Assembly (NCBI GenBank): GCA_007123455.1
Contig: SKKZ01000093.1
Coordinates: forward strand, 1 to 6,203
Source of the DNA: Coriobacteriia bacterium
GTDB taxonomy: Bacteria > Actinomycetota > Coriobacteriia > Anaerosomatales > SLCP01
Direction of reading: 5' to 3'
DNA length: 6,203 nt
In this document: piece by piece, positions 6,195-6,203 of the stretch
How the letters are laid out: each line of letters opens with the position of its first letter
Position numbering within the stretch: the stretch's first letter is position 1
Notes under the pieces: model-generated
What the model saw: only the letters and a program-made list of their open reading frames with translations
What the model was told of the DNA's origin: nothing
Database searches by the model: none
Translations under genes and position numbers: made by a program

Positions 6195-6203
6195 AGGGTG
6201 ACG

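Noticed and set aside
1..6203. tRNA, rRNA, CRISPR, insertion sequence, FapR/FabT operator or operon promoter
   Set aside because: I saw no repeat array, terminal inverted repeat or transposase. Nearly all sequence is accounted for by seven genes, and the operon start lies outside the right edge.

Overview
This window is a single type II fatty acid synthesis (FAS II) operon. All seven genes read on the minus strand, so transcription runs from high to low coordinates. Base composition is GC-rich (low-to-mid 60s percent by eye) and third positions favour G/C. No mobile element, RNA gene, CRISPR array or plus-strand gene is visible, and no gene-free stretch exceeds about 105 bases. The enoyl reductase is of the FabK type. 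The gene order resembles Firmicute and deep-branching Gram-positive fab clusters, while the codon use is high-GC. This suggests an anaerobic or facultative high-GC bacterium, perhaps an actinobacterial relative such as a Coriobacteriia-like lineage. That placement is a guess, not a demonstration.

In order of transcription the genes are: fabH (6176-5172, condensation that starts the chain), fabK (5170-4214, enoyl-ACP reductase II), fabD (4217-3294, malonyl loading), fabG (3297-2548, ketoacyl reduction), acpP (2495-2256, the carrier protein), a second FabK/nitronate-monooxygenase-fold flavoenzyme with four clustered cysteines (2152-1193), and fabF (1190 to beyond the left edge, elongating condensing enzyme). 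Together these cover every step of the elongation cycle except the 3-hydroxyacyl-ACP dehydratase (FabZ or FabA). That enzyme and acetyl-CoA carboxylase must be encoded outside the window.

fabH-fabK-fabD-fabG are tightly packed (1-base gap, then GTGA and ATGA overlaps). acpP is set apart by 52 bases upstream and 103 bases downstream. The downstream gap holds a perfect 10-bp GC inverted repeat. The cysteine-rich flavoenzyme and fabF are again nearly contiguous (2-base gap).

The most interesting gene is the cysteine-rich flavoenzyme between acpP and fabF. It keeps the flavin-barrel motifs and active-site histidine of FabK, but has a different C-terminal half with a CX2CX3CX4C cluster. As far as I can recall, this architecture matches Helicobacter pylori FabX, an FMN/[4Fe-4S] acyl-ACP dehydrogenase/isomerase that makes unsaturated fatty acids. 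If so, the operon would hold both a saturated branch (FabK) and an unsaturated branch (FabX-like plus FabF).
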